A stretch of DNA of 8,249 nt from Dehalococcoidia bacterium (GCA_009779655.1 WRDV01000042.1:1-8249), one strand, 5' to 3'. Shown: positions 1 through 6,392, numbered from the stretch's first letter. Notes: generated by a model from the sequence alone, not told the origin. A program made the numbers and translations.

Positions 1-1
1 G

Positions 2-790
2 AAGATTGCAGTGCTCACTGCGTATGATTATCCTACAGCGCAGATAGTGGAACGCGCGGGTGTTCCTGTGATACTAGTCGGAGACAGTCTTGGGAACGTG
101 GTATTGGGATATGAGTCCACTATTCCCGTGGATATGGACGAGATGCTGCACCACACTAAAGCTGTCACACGCGCTGTTAAGAGCACTTTAGTTGTTGGCG
201 ACATGCCGTTTATGACATACCAAATCAATACCGAGGACGCTCTTAGGAATGCGGCGCGTTTTATGCAGGAAGCCGGCGCGCATGCTGTAAAGCTGGAGGG
301 CGGTATTAACGCCGCGCCTACCGTAAAGCGATTGGTGGACTCGGGCATCCCGGTTATGGGACATATCGGCCTTACTCCTCAATCAGTTTACCAGTTGGGA
401 GGGTTTAGAGCGCAAGGCAAGACCGTTGAGGCTGCTAAAAGACTAGTGGCTGACGCTAATGCGCTTGAGCAAGCCGGTGCATTCGCTGTTGTGCTGGAGA
501 CTATTCCAGCAGAGTTGGCCGCTTTCATCTCAAAGCAAGTCGCCATTCCCACAATTGGGATTGGCGCCGGTGTCGGCTGCGACGGGCAAATACAAGTAAT
601 ATCCGATATTCTGGGATTATTCTGCGACTTTGTGCCAAAACATACGCGTCAGTATGCCCATTTATCCGATGAAATACTTAACGCCGTCACGCAGTACGTG
701 CATGATGTAAAATCAGGCAGTTTCCCGGGACCTAATGAGAGCACTTCTGTAGATTCTGCTGTTATGACAGCCGTTGAGCATAAAACGTAA
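2..790 (+). CDS. panB: 3-methyl-2-oxobutanoate hydroxymethyltransferase (ketopantoate hydroxymethyltransferase), 5' end outside window
   Basis: The enzyme transfers a hydroxymethyl group from 5,10-methylenetetrahydrofolate to alpha-ketoisovalerate, making ketopantoate, the first step of the pantothenate branch; it acts in the cytoplasm. The frame is open from the first bases and reads KIAVLTAYDY, which in PanB lies roughly 20 residues from the true N-terminus, so the gene is cut by the window edge and the GTG at 11 is not the real start. Visible family motifs are LVGDSLG and VVGDMPFMTY (the two metal-binding aspartates), AVKLEGG (lysine and acidic residue of the active site), GHIGLTPQS, VVLETIP (catalytic glutamate region) and TIGIGAGVGCDGQIQV. 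The C-terminal barrel end is complete. Its TAA stop shares one base with the panC start, so the two genes are translationally coupled. Confidence 0.95.
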   Translation, partial: KIAVLTAYDYPTAQIVERAGVPVILVGDSLGNVVLGYESTIPVDMDEMLHHTKAVTRAVKSTLVVGDMPFMTYQINTEDALRNAARFMQEAGAHAVKLEGGINAAPTVKRLVDSGIPVMGHIGLTPQSVYQLGGFRAQGKTVEAAKRLVADANALEQAGAFAVVLETIPAELAAFISKQVAIPTIGIGAGVGCDGQIQVISDILGLFCDFVPKHTRQYAHLSDEILNAVTQYVHDVKSGSFPGPNESTSVDSAVMTAVEHKT

Positions 791-1650
791 TGAGAATCAT
801 TCGAAGCATCACAGAAATGCGCGAATTTCGCTACGCTTTAAGTGGGAGCGTAGGGATTGTTCCGACTATGGGATGCTTGCATAATGGACACATGGCGTTG
901 GTTAGACAATCCATGAGTGAAAACACCATCACCATAACCAGCCTGTTCGTCAATCCCACTCAGTTTGGTCCTCGGGAGGATTTTGACAAATATCCTCGCG
1001 ACGAGCAATCTGATATTAAGCGGCTAGAGCAGAGCGGCGTAGACGCTGTGTTTATTCCGTCATCTAGTGAAATGTATCCCGATGGCTTTGACAGCTGGGT
1101 GGATGTGAGCGGGATAACACATGTGTTGGAGGGGGCATGCCGCCCGGGACACTTCCGCGGCGTTGCGACAGTGTGCAGCAAACTATTTAATATTATTAAT
1201 CCCACAAGAGCATATTTTGGGCAAAAAGACGCTCAGCAAGTGTTAGTAATTAAAAAAATGGTGTCCGACCTTAGCATGAATATTGAGATTGTAGTTGTTC
1301 CAACAGTGCGCGAAGATGACGGGCTTGCTATGAGCAGTCGAAACGTTTACCTCAATCCGTCTGAACGCCGTGCCGCCTCTGTATTATACAAAGCTCTGCT
1401 TAAAGCACAGAGAATGTACTCTTCCGGCGAGCGTGACGCTAAAGCAATAATTCCGGCTATGACAGCCATAATACAATCTGAGCCGCTGATCAGGATAGAT
1501 TATGTCGCAGTCTCTGATAACGCCGGCTTGAAAGATATAGAGTTCCTTCGATCGCCTGCACTGGTGTCAATGGCTGTATTTATAGGCAAAACCAGACTTA
1601 TTGATAACATCATACTGTCAAATAGCGATGTTGACACTCAAGCCATTTAA
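790..1650 (+). CDS. panC: pantothenate synthetase (pantoate--beta-alanine ligase)
   Basis: PanC condenses pantoate with beta-alanine using ATP, through a pantoyl-adenylate, to give pantothenate; it is a cytoplasmic enzyme. The 286-residue product has the normal family length. Nucleotidyltransferase signatures are seen in order: PTMGCLHNGH at residues 25-34 (the HxGH ATP-binding motif), LFVNPTQFGPREDF at about 52-65, the substrate loop GACRPGHFRGVATV at about 115-127, FGQKD at 143-147, and REDDGLAMSSRN at 174-185 (the KMSKS-like loop). The ATG at 790 overlaps the panB TAA by one base, typical of a panBC operon. No panD is seen in the window. The last codons contain a promoter-like sequence for the downstream tRNAs. 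Confidence 0.97.
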   Translation: MRIIRSITEMREFRYALSGSVGIVPTMGCLHNGHMALVRQSMSENTITITSLFVNPTQFGPREDFDKYPRDEQSDIKRLEQSGVDAVFIPSSSEMYPDGFDSWVDVSGITHVLEGACRPGHFRGVATVCSKLFNIINPTRAYFGQKDAQQVLVIKKMVSDLSMNIEIVVVPTVREDDGLAMSSRNVYLNPSERRAASVLYKALLKAQRMYSSGERDAKAIIPAMTAIIQSEPLIRIDYVAVSDNAGLKDIEFLRSPALVSMAVFIGKTRLIDNIILSNSDVDTQAI

Positions 1651-1660
1651 CAGATACAAT
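1631..1660 (+). promoter_or_regulatory. Probable sigma70-type promoter of the tRNA cluster, overlapping the 3' end of panC
   Basis: A perfect -35 TTGACA (1631-1636) and a good -10 TACAAT (1655-1660) are separated by 18 bp. The predicted start, around 1667, lies a few bases before the first base of tRNA-Phe at 1671, the spacing expected for a tRNA promoter. The -35 lies inside the last panC codons and the -10 just after its stop. Confidence 0.7.
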
Positions 1661-1670
1661 AGCAAGTTGT

Positions 1671-1747
<77 letters not shown>

Positions 1748-1781
1748 CATGACGCACATTGACAATCTGTTTGGCTGAAGA

Positions 1782-1870
1782 GCCGAAGTGGCGGAATAGG
1801 CAGACGCGACAGTCTCAAAAACTGTTGGGGGGTGACCCTCATGTCGGTTCGACCCCGACCTTCGGCACCA
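1782..1870 (+). tRNA. tRNA-Leu (CAA)
   Basis: This is a class II tRNA of 89 nt with a long variable arm. The acceptor stem is GCCGAAG/CTTCGGC. The anticodon stem ACAGT/ACTGT encloses loop CTCAAAA, giving anticodon CAA, which reads UUG leucine codons. An extended variable arm of about 17 nt follows, then T arm GTCGG-TTCGACC-CCGAC, discriminator A and encoded CCA. It lies 34 nt after tRNA-Phe and is probably co-transcribed with it. Confidence 0.97.
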
Positions 1871-1887
1871 TATACTCATGTAATCGG

Positions 1888-1961
1888 TGCCGAGTTGTGT
1901 AGTGGTAGCACGAAGGACTTTGAATCCTTTTGCCCAGGTTCGAATCCTGGCTCGGCAGCCA
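1888..1961 (+). tRNA. tRNA-Gln (TTG)
   Basis: The acceptor stem is TGCCGAG/CTCGGCA. The anticodon stem AAGGA/TCCTT encloses loop CTTTGAA with anticodon TTG (reads CAA/CAG, Gln). The T arm is CCAGG-TTCGAAT-CCTGG, the discriminator is G, and CCA is encoded. It lies 17 nt after tRNA-Leu. A TATACT sequence between the two genes could act as a -10 box, but no matching -35 is visible. Confidence 0.97.
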
Positions 1962-2004
1962 AGAAAAACATTCTGGGCAGCTATCCAACAGCGGCAGTTT
2001 GTAA

Positions 2005-2010
2005 TATAAT
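2005..2010 (+). promoter_or_regulatory. Possible -10 box for tRNA-Asn
   Basis: A consensus TATAAT lies in the 60-nt gap before tRNA-Asn. It would place the transcription start about 5 nt before the mature tRNA end. No good -35 is seen at the expected distance, so this may be only a weak or accessory promoter. Confidence 0.35.
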
Positions 2011-2021
2011 GTTCGGTACAC

Positions 2022-2096
2022 TCCCCGATAGCTCAATGGTAGAGCGCGCGGCTGTTAACCGCTAGGTTCTAGGTTCGAATCCTAGTCGGGGAGCCA
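2022..2096 (+). tRNA. tRNA-Asn (GTT)
   Basis: The acceptor stem is TCCCCGA/TCGGGGA, and the D arm is GCTC/GAGC. The anticodon loop CTGTTAA contains GTT (Asn) between CGCGG and CCGCT; the outermost pair of that stem is a C-T mismatch, the other four pair. The T arm is CTAGG-TTCGAAT-CCTAG, the discriminator is G, and CCA is encoded. It is the last member of the cluster and is followed by a T-tract. Confidence 0.96.
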
Positions 2097-2106
2097 GACT
2101 TTTTTT
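2097..2106 (+). terminator. Possible termination T-tract after the tRNA cluster
   Basis: Seven consecutive T residues (2100-2106) follow the CCA end of tRNA-Asn by three bases. Only a short AGTC/GACT pairing (2084-2087 with 2097-2100) could form directly upstream, so a classical intrinsic hairpin is not clear. It is the natural end point of the tRNA transcript. Confidence 0.3.
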
Positions 2107-2275
2107 CAGCCTACTGTTTGAGCTGGTGAGACCCTGCACATTCTCTTTTGATACCCAACCGCCAACGAATAAAACTCAAGCATTTTCTCTGAAATTGCTG
2201 CGACAAGGCTTACTATATCAATTATTGCTGCGTTACGGTTCAGTTGTCCGAAATAAGCATCTTTTTTCGCGTCTA

Positions 2276-2284
2276 TGCTATAAT
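2276..2284 (+). promoter_or_regulatory. Probable extended -10 promoter for the suf operon
   Basis: The sequence TGCTATAAT is a perfect TATAAT with the upstream TG of an extended -10 element, about 84 nt before the sufC start. No consensus -35 lies 16-18 bp upstream, which extended -10 promoters tolerate. The remaining gene-free stretch 2107-2275 shows nothing I can name. It is AT-rich with one T-run at 2262-2267. Confidence 0.5.
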
Positions 2285-2330
2285 GGGCACCAAAATATGA
2301 CTCTCACTATATATTTGTATCTGCAAACGG

Positions 2331-2362
2331 TTTAAGATTTAACATTGTTAGAGCTTAAGGAG
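2331..2362 (+). promoter_or_regulatory. Dyad overlapping the sufC ribosome binding site
   Basis: Two nested inverted repeats are visible. TTAAG (2332-2336) pairs with CTTAA (2354-2358), and TAAC (2340-2343) pairs with GTTA (2347-2350), separated by a symmetrical 3x3 internal loop. The 3' arm runs into the Shine-Dalgarno AAGGAG (2357-2362), which lies 5 nt before the ATG. It could be an operator or an mRNA hairpin that masks the RBS. The stem is weak and AT-rich, so it may be fortuitous. Confidence 0.3.
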
Positions 2363-2367
2363 TACGT

Positions 2368-3126
2368 ATGAGCAATGGTAATCTGCTGGAGATTAACAAT
2401 CTGACTGTGTCAGTTGATGACCGCGAAATCCTGCATAATCTAAATCTGTCTGTTAAGCCTGGCGAAACGGCTGTCATATTCGGCCCAAACGGCGGCGGAA
2501 AAACTACACTGCTTATGTCGATTATGGGATTTCCGCGTTACCGCGTAATTGGCGGAAGCATTAAATTTAAAGAGCAAGACATTACTCATATGCCTGTGGA
2601 TGAGCGCGCTAGACTTGGCGTAGGCATCTCTTTTCAACGCCCGCCTGTCGTGCGCGGCGTTAAAATGCGCGATATGGTGCTGGCATGTCTGCGCCGCGAT
2701 GATAAAGAAGCTGAGCGTATAGTGGATGAGCTGGCGCAGAAATCCCACATGAGCAACTTTCTTGGGCGCAACATAAACGCGGGCTTCTCCGGAGGCGAAA
2801 CTAAGCGTTCCGAGATGCTGCAGCTTTTGGCTCAAGGACCGGATCTAGCCTTACTGGATGAGCCGGAATCAGGAGTTGATTTAGAAAATATCTCCCTTAT
2901 TGGGCAGCTCATAAACGAAGTGCTTGGCAAGATTCATCCGATCCGAGAGCGCTCGCGCTCCGGGCTGATCATATCCCACACAGGACATATTTTGGATTAT
3001 GTCAACGCCCGTACAGGTTATGTACTATGCGGCGGACAGATTATCTGCGACGGCGATCCGCATGACATACTCAATACTATCAAAGACAAGGGTTATCAGG
3101 AGTGTGTAGTATGCTTGAAGAAATAA
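2368..3126 (+). CDS. sufC: Fe-S cluster assembly ATPase SufC (ABC-type)
   Basis: SufC is the cytoplasmic ABC ATPase that drives conformational change of the SufB/SufD scaffold during Fe-S cluster assembly. The 252-residue product has normal length. It shows Walker A GPNGGGKTT (39-47), Q-loop ISFQRPP (Q90), signature FSGGE (140-144), Walker B LALLDEPESGVD (160-171) and the H-loop histidine at 204 (IISHTGH). The FSGGE-KRSEMLQ sequence and the SGVD D-loop are typical of SufC rather than of transporter ATPases, and no permease is adjacent. The start is supported by AAGGAG 5 nt upstream. The gene overlaps sufB by 16 nt, indicating translational coupling. Confidence 0.95.
   Translation: MSNGNLLEINNLTVSVDDREILHNLNLSVKPGETAVIFGPNGGGKTTLLMSIMGFPRYRVIGGSIKFKEQDITHMPVDERARLGVGISFQRPPVVRGVKMRDMVLACLRRDDKEAERIVDELAQKSHMSNFLGRNINAGFSGGETKRSEMLQLLAQGPDLALLDEPESGVDLENISLIGQLINEVLGKIHPIRERSRSGLIISHTGHILDYVNARTGYVLCGGQIICDGDPHDILNTIKDKGYQECVVCLKK
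3098..3102 (+). promoter_or_regulatory. Ribosome binding site that fixes the sufB start
   Basis: AGGAG lies 8 nt before the ATG at 3111, inside the sufC coding region. An in-frame GTG at 3102 overlaps this element and has no Shine-Dalgarno of its own, so ATG 3111 is the better start. Confidence 0.7.
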
Positions 3127-4337
3127 AGAGTTGCCGTGAGAAGGCCATTTCGGCTCGCGATAAGAAAGCCGCCTCAGGCGATGATGTCGATTTAGATAAA
3201 TATGAGAGCCATGCGGCACAAGCTCCGCAAAACAACACTATAGCGTCTATATCTTCTGATATTAAGCAAGCTGCATTATCAACAGGAGTTATGCTGGATG
3301 ACCAGTCGCAGCGCTCCGGTACTTTTGTGCAAATTGATAATCGGCCAATGCACTCAGCCGCGGCACAAGAGGGCATTGAGGTTATGGCCACATCGGAAGC
3401 CCTCGCCAAATATGCCTGGATGAAAGACTATCTTTGGAAAGCGGTAGATGTTGATACTGATAAGTTCACCGCTCATACCGAGCTTAATCAAGCCGACGGC
3501 TATTTTATGCGGGCGCTTCCCGGAGTGAAGACAACTTATCCGGTGCAGGCATGCTTGTATATGTCGCGCTCGCGCGCTGTTCAAGACGTGCATAACATCA
3601 TCATTGCCGAGGAAGGCTCTGAGTTACACATCATCACGGGCTGCTCCGCGGCTGAGCGCGAACCCGGCGTGCATCTTGGAATCTCCGAGTTCTTCATCAA
3701 GAGGGGAGCAAAAGTAACCTTTACCATGATTCACTCATGGTCGCCCGATGTCGAAGTTCGCCCGCGTACTTGTGCCATTATTGAGCAAGACGGTTTGTTT
3801 ATGTCAAATTACGTCATTATGCGTCCGGTGCGTTCACTGCAGTCCAACCCTACGGCTTACTGCGTCGGCAAGAATGCCACCGTGCGCTTTAATTCGGTGA
3901 TTGTTGCCACGCCCGGGTCTAAGATTGATATTGGCTCGCGCGCTATCTTGTCGGCTAAAGGAGCCAAGACAGAGATGATTGCCCGCACCATATCCACCGG
4001 CGGCGAGATTATATCGCGCGGGTATATTGAGGCGTCTGAGTTAGAAACAAAAGGGCATCTCGAATGCCGCGGTTTGATATTAGGCGAGCAAGGCATCATT
4101 CATGCCATTCCCGAAATTAAGGGGTGCCGCGCTGGTGTTGACCTGTCACATGAGGCTGCAGTTGGCAAAATAGCCGAAGAAGAAGTAGAGTACCTTATGG
4201 CGCGCGGTCTTTCGCGCGATGAAGCCACAGCGGCGATTATACGCGGTTTTCTCAAAGTGGATATCCAAGGCTTGCCGCCTATGCTTAACGCAGAAATGCA
4301 AAAAGCTGTTAAGCAAAGCGAAGCTGATTTATTCTAG
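3111..4337 (+). CDS. sufB: SufB/SufD-family Fe-S cluster assembly scaffold (SufB-like)
   Basis: This is the scaffold partner of SufC, on which Fe-S clusters are assembled in the cytoplasm. The 408-residue product has a charged helical N-terminus (about 1-110), then the beta-helix core, then the conserved C-terminal helical segment that contacts SufC (HEAAVGKIAEEEVEYLMARG, from residue 347). Both SufB-type catalytic positions appear to be present: Cys319 in ECRGLILG, matching the essential cysteine of E. coli SufB, and His347-Glu348 in LSHEA, matching the SufB His-Glu pair. Another cysteine, in IITGCSAAE (178), lies where SufB has its sulfur-entry region; this match is less certain. Only one B/D-type gene is visible, and no SufD, SufS, SufU or SufE, as in the minimal SufBC-type (SMS-like) systems of anaerobes. 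The yedE-like gene follows after 19 nt. Confidence 0.9.
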   Translation: MLEEIKSCREKAISARDKKAASGDDVDLDKYESHAAQAPQNNTIASISSDIKQAALSTGVMLDDQSQRSGTFVQIDNRPMHSAAAQEGIEVMATSEALAKYAWMKDYLWKAVDVDTDKFTAHTELNQADGYFMRALPGVKTTYPVQACLYMSRSRAVQDVHNIIIAEEGSELHIITGCSAAEREPGVHLGISEFFIKRGAKVTFTMIHSWSPDVEVRPRTCAIIEQDGLFMSNYVIMRPVRSLQSNPTAYCVGKNATVRFNSVIVATPGSKIDIGSRAILSAKGAKTEMIARTISTGGEIISRGYIEASELETKGHLECRGLILGEQGIIHAIPEIKGCRAGVDLSHEAAVGKIAEEEVEYLMARGLSRDEATAAIIRGFLKVDIQGLPPMLNAEMQKAVKQSEADLF

Positions 4338-4356
4338 GGTTGGATTACATTTTTTG

Positions 4357-5556
4357 ATGGCGAGCCTTATACGCAACTACAAAAGGCTTTTAAACTGGAA
4401 GCTCTTAGCAGGTGCTCTTGCTACTGTTGCTGCCGCGCTTATTTGGCTTTATTTGCGCGCCGATATGCCGCGCCTGGCGTTATTTTGGCTCTTTGGGATA
4501 GCCTTCGGCGTCATAGTGCAGCGCTCCCGTTTTTGTTTTGTTTCCGCTATCAGCAACTTTGCTTTGTTTCATGACGGACGCCTGCTTAAGGGCATATTGG
4601 GCGGATTATTTGCATCTACCATTGGTTTCGCCATTATCATGTTTAATGAGGTGCCTGATCCCGCCTTAGGTATTCCTGCTGCGGCTTATCTGGCGCCATT
4701 CGGCTGGCATTTGATATTAGCAGGAGTCTTATTCGGGATAGGCATGATTCTTGCCGGCGGCTGCCTCATGGGAACACTATACCGCATAGGCGAGGGGGCC
4801 GTAGCCTCATTAGTGGCCCTTTTAGGGATTATTGTCGGTATGGATATTTTGCAGCATAACTGGTCTTTATGGGGCGGATACATTTCGCATTTGCCTGCTG
4901 TTTGGCTGCCGCAGCATATCGGCTGGATTGCATCTCTGGCACTTACGCTTGGCATAATTGTTGTTCTTTACTGGTGGGTTTCGCGTCGCGGCAACGCCGC
5001 TCAAAGCAAAGTTAAGGCGCCACCGCGGCCGCTGTCAGCCCGCTTTGCTTTACTACCTAAGGCTATATTTATTAACAGCTGGCCTTTTGCGCTTGGCGGA
5101 GTGCTATTTGGTACTTTCAATATCTGGATGTATGCTTCTGCAGAGCGCCCATATGGCCTGACAGGCGAGATTATGCGCTGGGCAGAAATCGTCATGCAAA
5201 CAGTTCACTTGCCGGCAGCGCCGCTAGGCACAATCCCCGGCAGCTGAGTGGTTTCGGCCGCGCCGGGTCAGTTGACCTGGGGGTTGATGTTAACCGGTGG
5301 GTTAATACTGGGTTCTTTTAGCGCCGCTATGCTCTCCGGTGATTTCAAATTGCGCCGGCCTAGACAAAAGGCTGTCTATCCTAGAGTTTTACTTGGTGGA
5401 ATACTCATGGGCTATGGAGCGGGATTGGCATCCGGCTGCAGCGTCGGCGGTTTCTTTTCGGCGGTGCCATCACTTGGATTAAACGGCTGGGTCTTCGGCG
5501 CTTGCATATTAGGCGGAGCACTGCTCGGCTTGCACATCATAAAAAGAATCTGCTGA
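4357..5556 (+). CDS. yedE: YeeE/YedE-family sulfur-transport membrane protein with in-frame TGA (candidate selenoprotein)
   Basis: YeeE/YedE (PF04143, sulfur transport) proteins are inner-membrane importers; YeeE takes up thiosulfate through conserved cysteines. The frame from ATG 4357 is open to TGA at codon 297 (5245-5247), then stays open in the same frame to a second TGA (5554-5556), for 399 residues in all, close to E. coli YedE. Two homologous halves are visible. The first has QRSRFCFVSAISNFALFHDG (Cys60) and FGIGMILAGGCLMGT (Cys136). The second has YGLTGEIMRWAE before the TGA and ILMGYGAGLASGCSVGGFF (Cys361) after it. About nine or ten hydrophobic segments occur. The three cysteines match the functional cysteines of YeeE. 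Translation stopping at codon 297 would lose Cys361 and the last membrane helices. The TGA may encode selenocysteine (see the hairpin downstream), or it may be a nonsense mutation or sequence error. It falls in a loop with no TM segment. The Shine-Dalgarno is weak; the gene is probably co-transcribed with sufCB. Confidence 0.75.
5263..5280 (+). promoter_or_regulatory. SECIS-like stem-loop downstream of the in-frame TGA
   Basis: CCGGGTC (5263-5269) pairs with GACCTGG (5274-5280), seven pairs including one G-U, closing an AGTT tetraloop. The stem begins 15 nt after the TGA (5245-5247), and 22 nt separate the TGA from the apical loop. General rules for bacterial SECIS elements ask for a UGA-to-loop distance of about 16-37 nt, a small apical loop and a G among the first two loop bases. 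All three are met here. A competing hairpin (CGGC 5255-5258 with GCCG 5262-5265) is possible. Function is inferred from geometry only. Confidence 0.45.
5290..5305 (+). other. Second stem-loop downstream of the in-frame TGA
   Basis: TTAACC (5290-5295) pairs perfectly with GGTTAA (5300-5305) around a GGTG loop, nine bases after the first hairpin. Its loop is 48 nt from the TGA, too far for a standard bacterial SECIS. It could add to a structured readthrough region or be chance. Confidence 0.25.
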
Positions 5557-5562
5557 CCCACA

Positions 5563-5591
5563 CTGTTGTTGCTATACTAAAGGTGTATAAT
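5563..5591 (+). promoter_or_regulatory. Possible promoter of the rhodanese-lipoprotein gene
   Basis: A consensus -10 TATAAT lies at 5586-5591, 32 nt before the start codon. The hexamer at the right distance (CTGTTG, 5563-5568, 17-bp spacer) matches the -35 consensus poorly, and a TTGTTG at 5566 would leave only 14 bp. The gene may thus have its own start site despite lying 67 nt after the yedE-like gene. Confidence 0.4.
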
Positions 5592-5623
5592 ACGAGGTAA
5601 GATACCCAACTGAGGATAAGAAT

Positions 5624-6091
5624 ATGAAACGCCTTACGTTTGTTTCAGTTGTACTCACCATAGCATTGATGATGACCGGCGCTTGCACACCATCATCGCA
5701 GCCTTCGTCACAGGCATCAAGCAGCTCCACCGGTACAGGCACTCCCGTAAATGTGGATGGCGGCACATATTGGAAACTCACTCCGTCACAATTTAGAGCA
5801 TTAACCAGAAGTGCCGGTACATTCCTGGTTAATGTGGATAACGGCTACTCCGGCGAGATTGCCGAAACCGATCTGTTTCTTAGAGCAGACCAAGCTCCCG
5901 ATAGTCTTGATTTATTTCCGTCTGACAAGGACACTCGCATCGCCATATATTGCTCAACAGCAAAAAATAGTCCTGCGGTGGCCGCCGCATTAGTGCAAGC
6001 CGGTTATTCTAATGTGTTTGAGCTCGAAGGCGGCTTGGTTGCCTGGGTGCAACAGGGGTATCCCGCTATAAACAATCCCCCCAACACATAA
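5624..6091 (+). CDS. Secreted rhodanese-domain protein, probable lipoprotein
   Basis: Rhodanese domains carry sulfane sulfur on an active-site cysteine as a persulfide. This 155-residue protein begins with MKR, a hydrophobic stretch (residues 4-17) and Thr-Gly-Ala-Cys21. That resembles a lipobox, although the -3 position is Thr rather than the usual Leu. A Ser/Thr/Pro-rich linker (22-44) follows, typical of a surface-tethered domain. The rhodanese domain covers about 50-148, with the active loop CSTAKNS at 110-116 (Cys110) and the family end motif LEGGLVAWVQQGYP at 134-147. The start is supported by GAGGA 7 nt upstream. It sits directly after the YedE-like transporter, so it probably handles a sulfur compound outside the membrane before import; this is inference from position. 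Donor and acceptor are unknown. Confidence 0.88.
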   Translation: MKRLTFVSVVLTIALMMTGACTPSSQPSSQASSSSTGTGTPVNVDGGTYWKLTPSQFRALTRSAGTFLVNVDNGYSGEIAETDLFLRADQAPDSLDLFPSDKDTRIAIYCSTAKNSPAVAAALVQAGYSNVFELEGGLVAWVQQGYPAINNPPNT

Positions 6092-6098
6092 GGCTATC

Positions 6099-6119
6099 GT
6101 ATTGATGTTGTTGCAATAC
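6099..6119. terminator. Weak hairpin between convergent genes
   Basis: GTATTG (6099-6104) pairs with CAATAC (6114-6119) around a 9-nt loop. It lies between the rhodanese gene and the minus-strand gene, whose 3' ends face each other 45 nt apart. No clear T-tract follows on either strand, so terminator activity is doubtful. Confidence 0.25.
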
Positions 6120-6136
6120 TTAGGCGTATATTTCGC

Positions 6137-6379
6137 TTAGTAAATGATATCCTCCGGCGGCTGATTCAGCAGAGCTTTTGTTACTTCAAACACAGCGACC
6201 AAAGCGCGCTGTTTAGGATCAGGCATCATTCTCATCTTCTGGATAAGCAGGCGCTGATCTGTCGGATCCAACACATCCCAGCCGCCGTAAATTACTGAGC
6301 GCACAAGATGCGGCATGACAATATCATCCATGGGAAATAACTCTGCGAGTTCTTCAGGTAAATCTTCGTATAGCATCAT
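6137..6379 (-). CDS. Conserved-looking small protein of unknown function (80 aa)
   Basis: I do not recognise this gene. The product is 80 residues, acidic at the N-terminus (YEDLPEELAELFPMDD), with a predicted helical C-terminal half (about 50-72: MMPDPKQRALVAVFEVTKAL) and no signal peptide, membrane segment or cysteine. It is likely real because an excellent AGGAGG lies 7 nt before the ATG on the minus strand, and because its codon use and composition look normal. A second ATG follows immediately, so translation could begin at either Met. The gene is convergent with the rhodanese gene and divergent from the RelB/DinJ-like gene. A DNA- or protein-binding adaptor role is possible, but nothing in the sequence establishes it. 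Confidence 0.65.
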   Translation of the reverse strand: MMLYEDLPEELAELFPMDDIVMPHLVRSVIYGGWDVLDPTDQRLLIQKMRMMPDPKQRALVAVFEVTKALLNQPPEDIIY

Positions 6380-6386
6380 GGTGAAG

Positions 6387-6392
6387 CCTCCT
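6387..6392 (-). promoter_or_regulatory. Ribosome binding site of the 80-residue gene
   Basis: On the minus strand a perfect AGGAGG lies 7 nt before the ATG at 6379-6377. It is the main evidence that this small frame is translated. No convincing -10/-35 pair was found upstream of it. Confidence 0.75.

Noticed and set aside
1759..1764. TTGACA as a -35 box for tRNA-Leu
   Set aside because: The matching -10 would fall inside the mature tRNA, so it cannot drive this gene.
1832..2065. Open frames over the tRNA cluster
   Set aside because: They are translations of tRNA genes on either strand and have no coding features.
2126..2335. 69-residue open frame in the sufC leader
   Set aside because: No ribosome binding site and no recognisable sequence; it also runs over the likely suf promoter.
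5245..5556. Genome-wide reassignment of TGA to tryptophan
   Set aside because: Tryptophan is encoded by TGG throughout the window, the yedE-like frame itself appears to end at a TGA (5554-5556), and no other real gene contains an in-frame TGA.
5248..5556. Separate gene starting at the GTG immediately after the TGA
   Set aside because: No Shine-Dalgarno precedes it, and the product would be only part of a YedE half with incomplete membrane topology. Readthrough or a broken gene explains it better.
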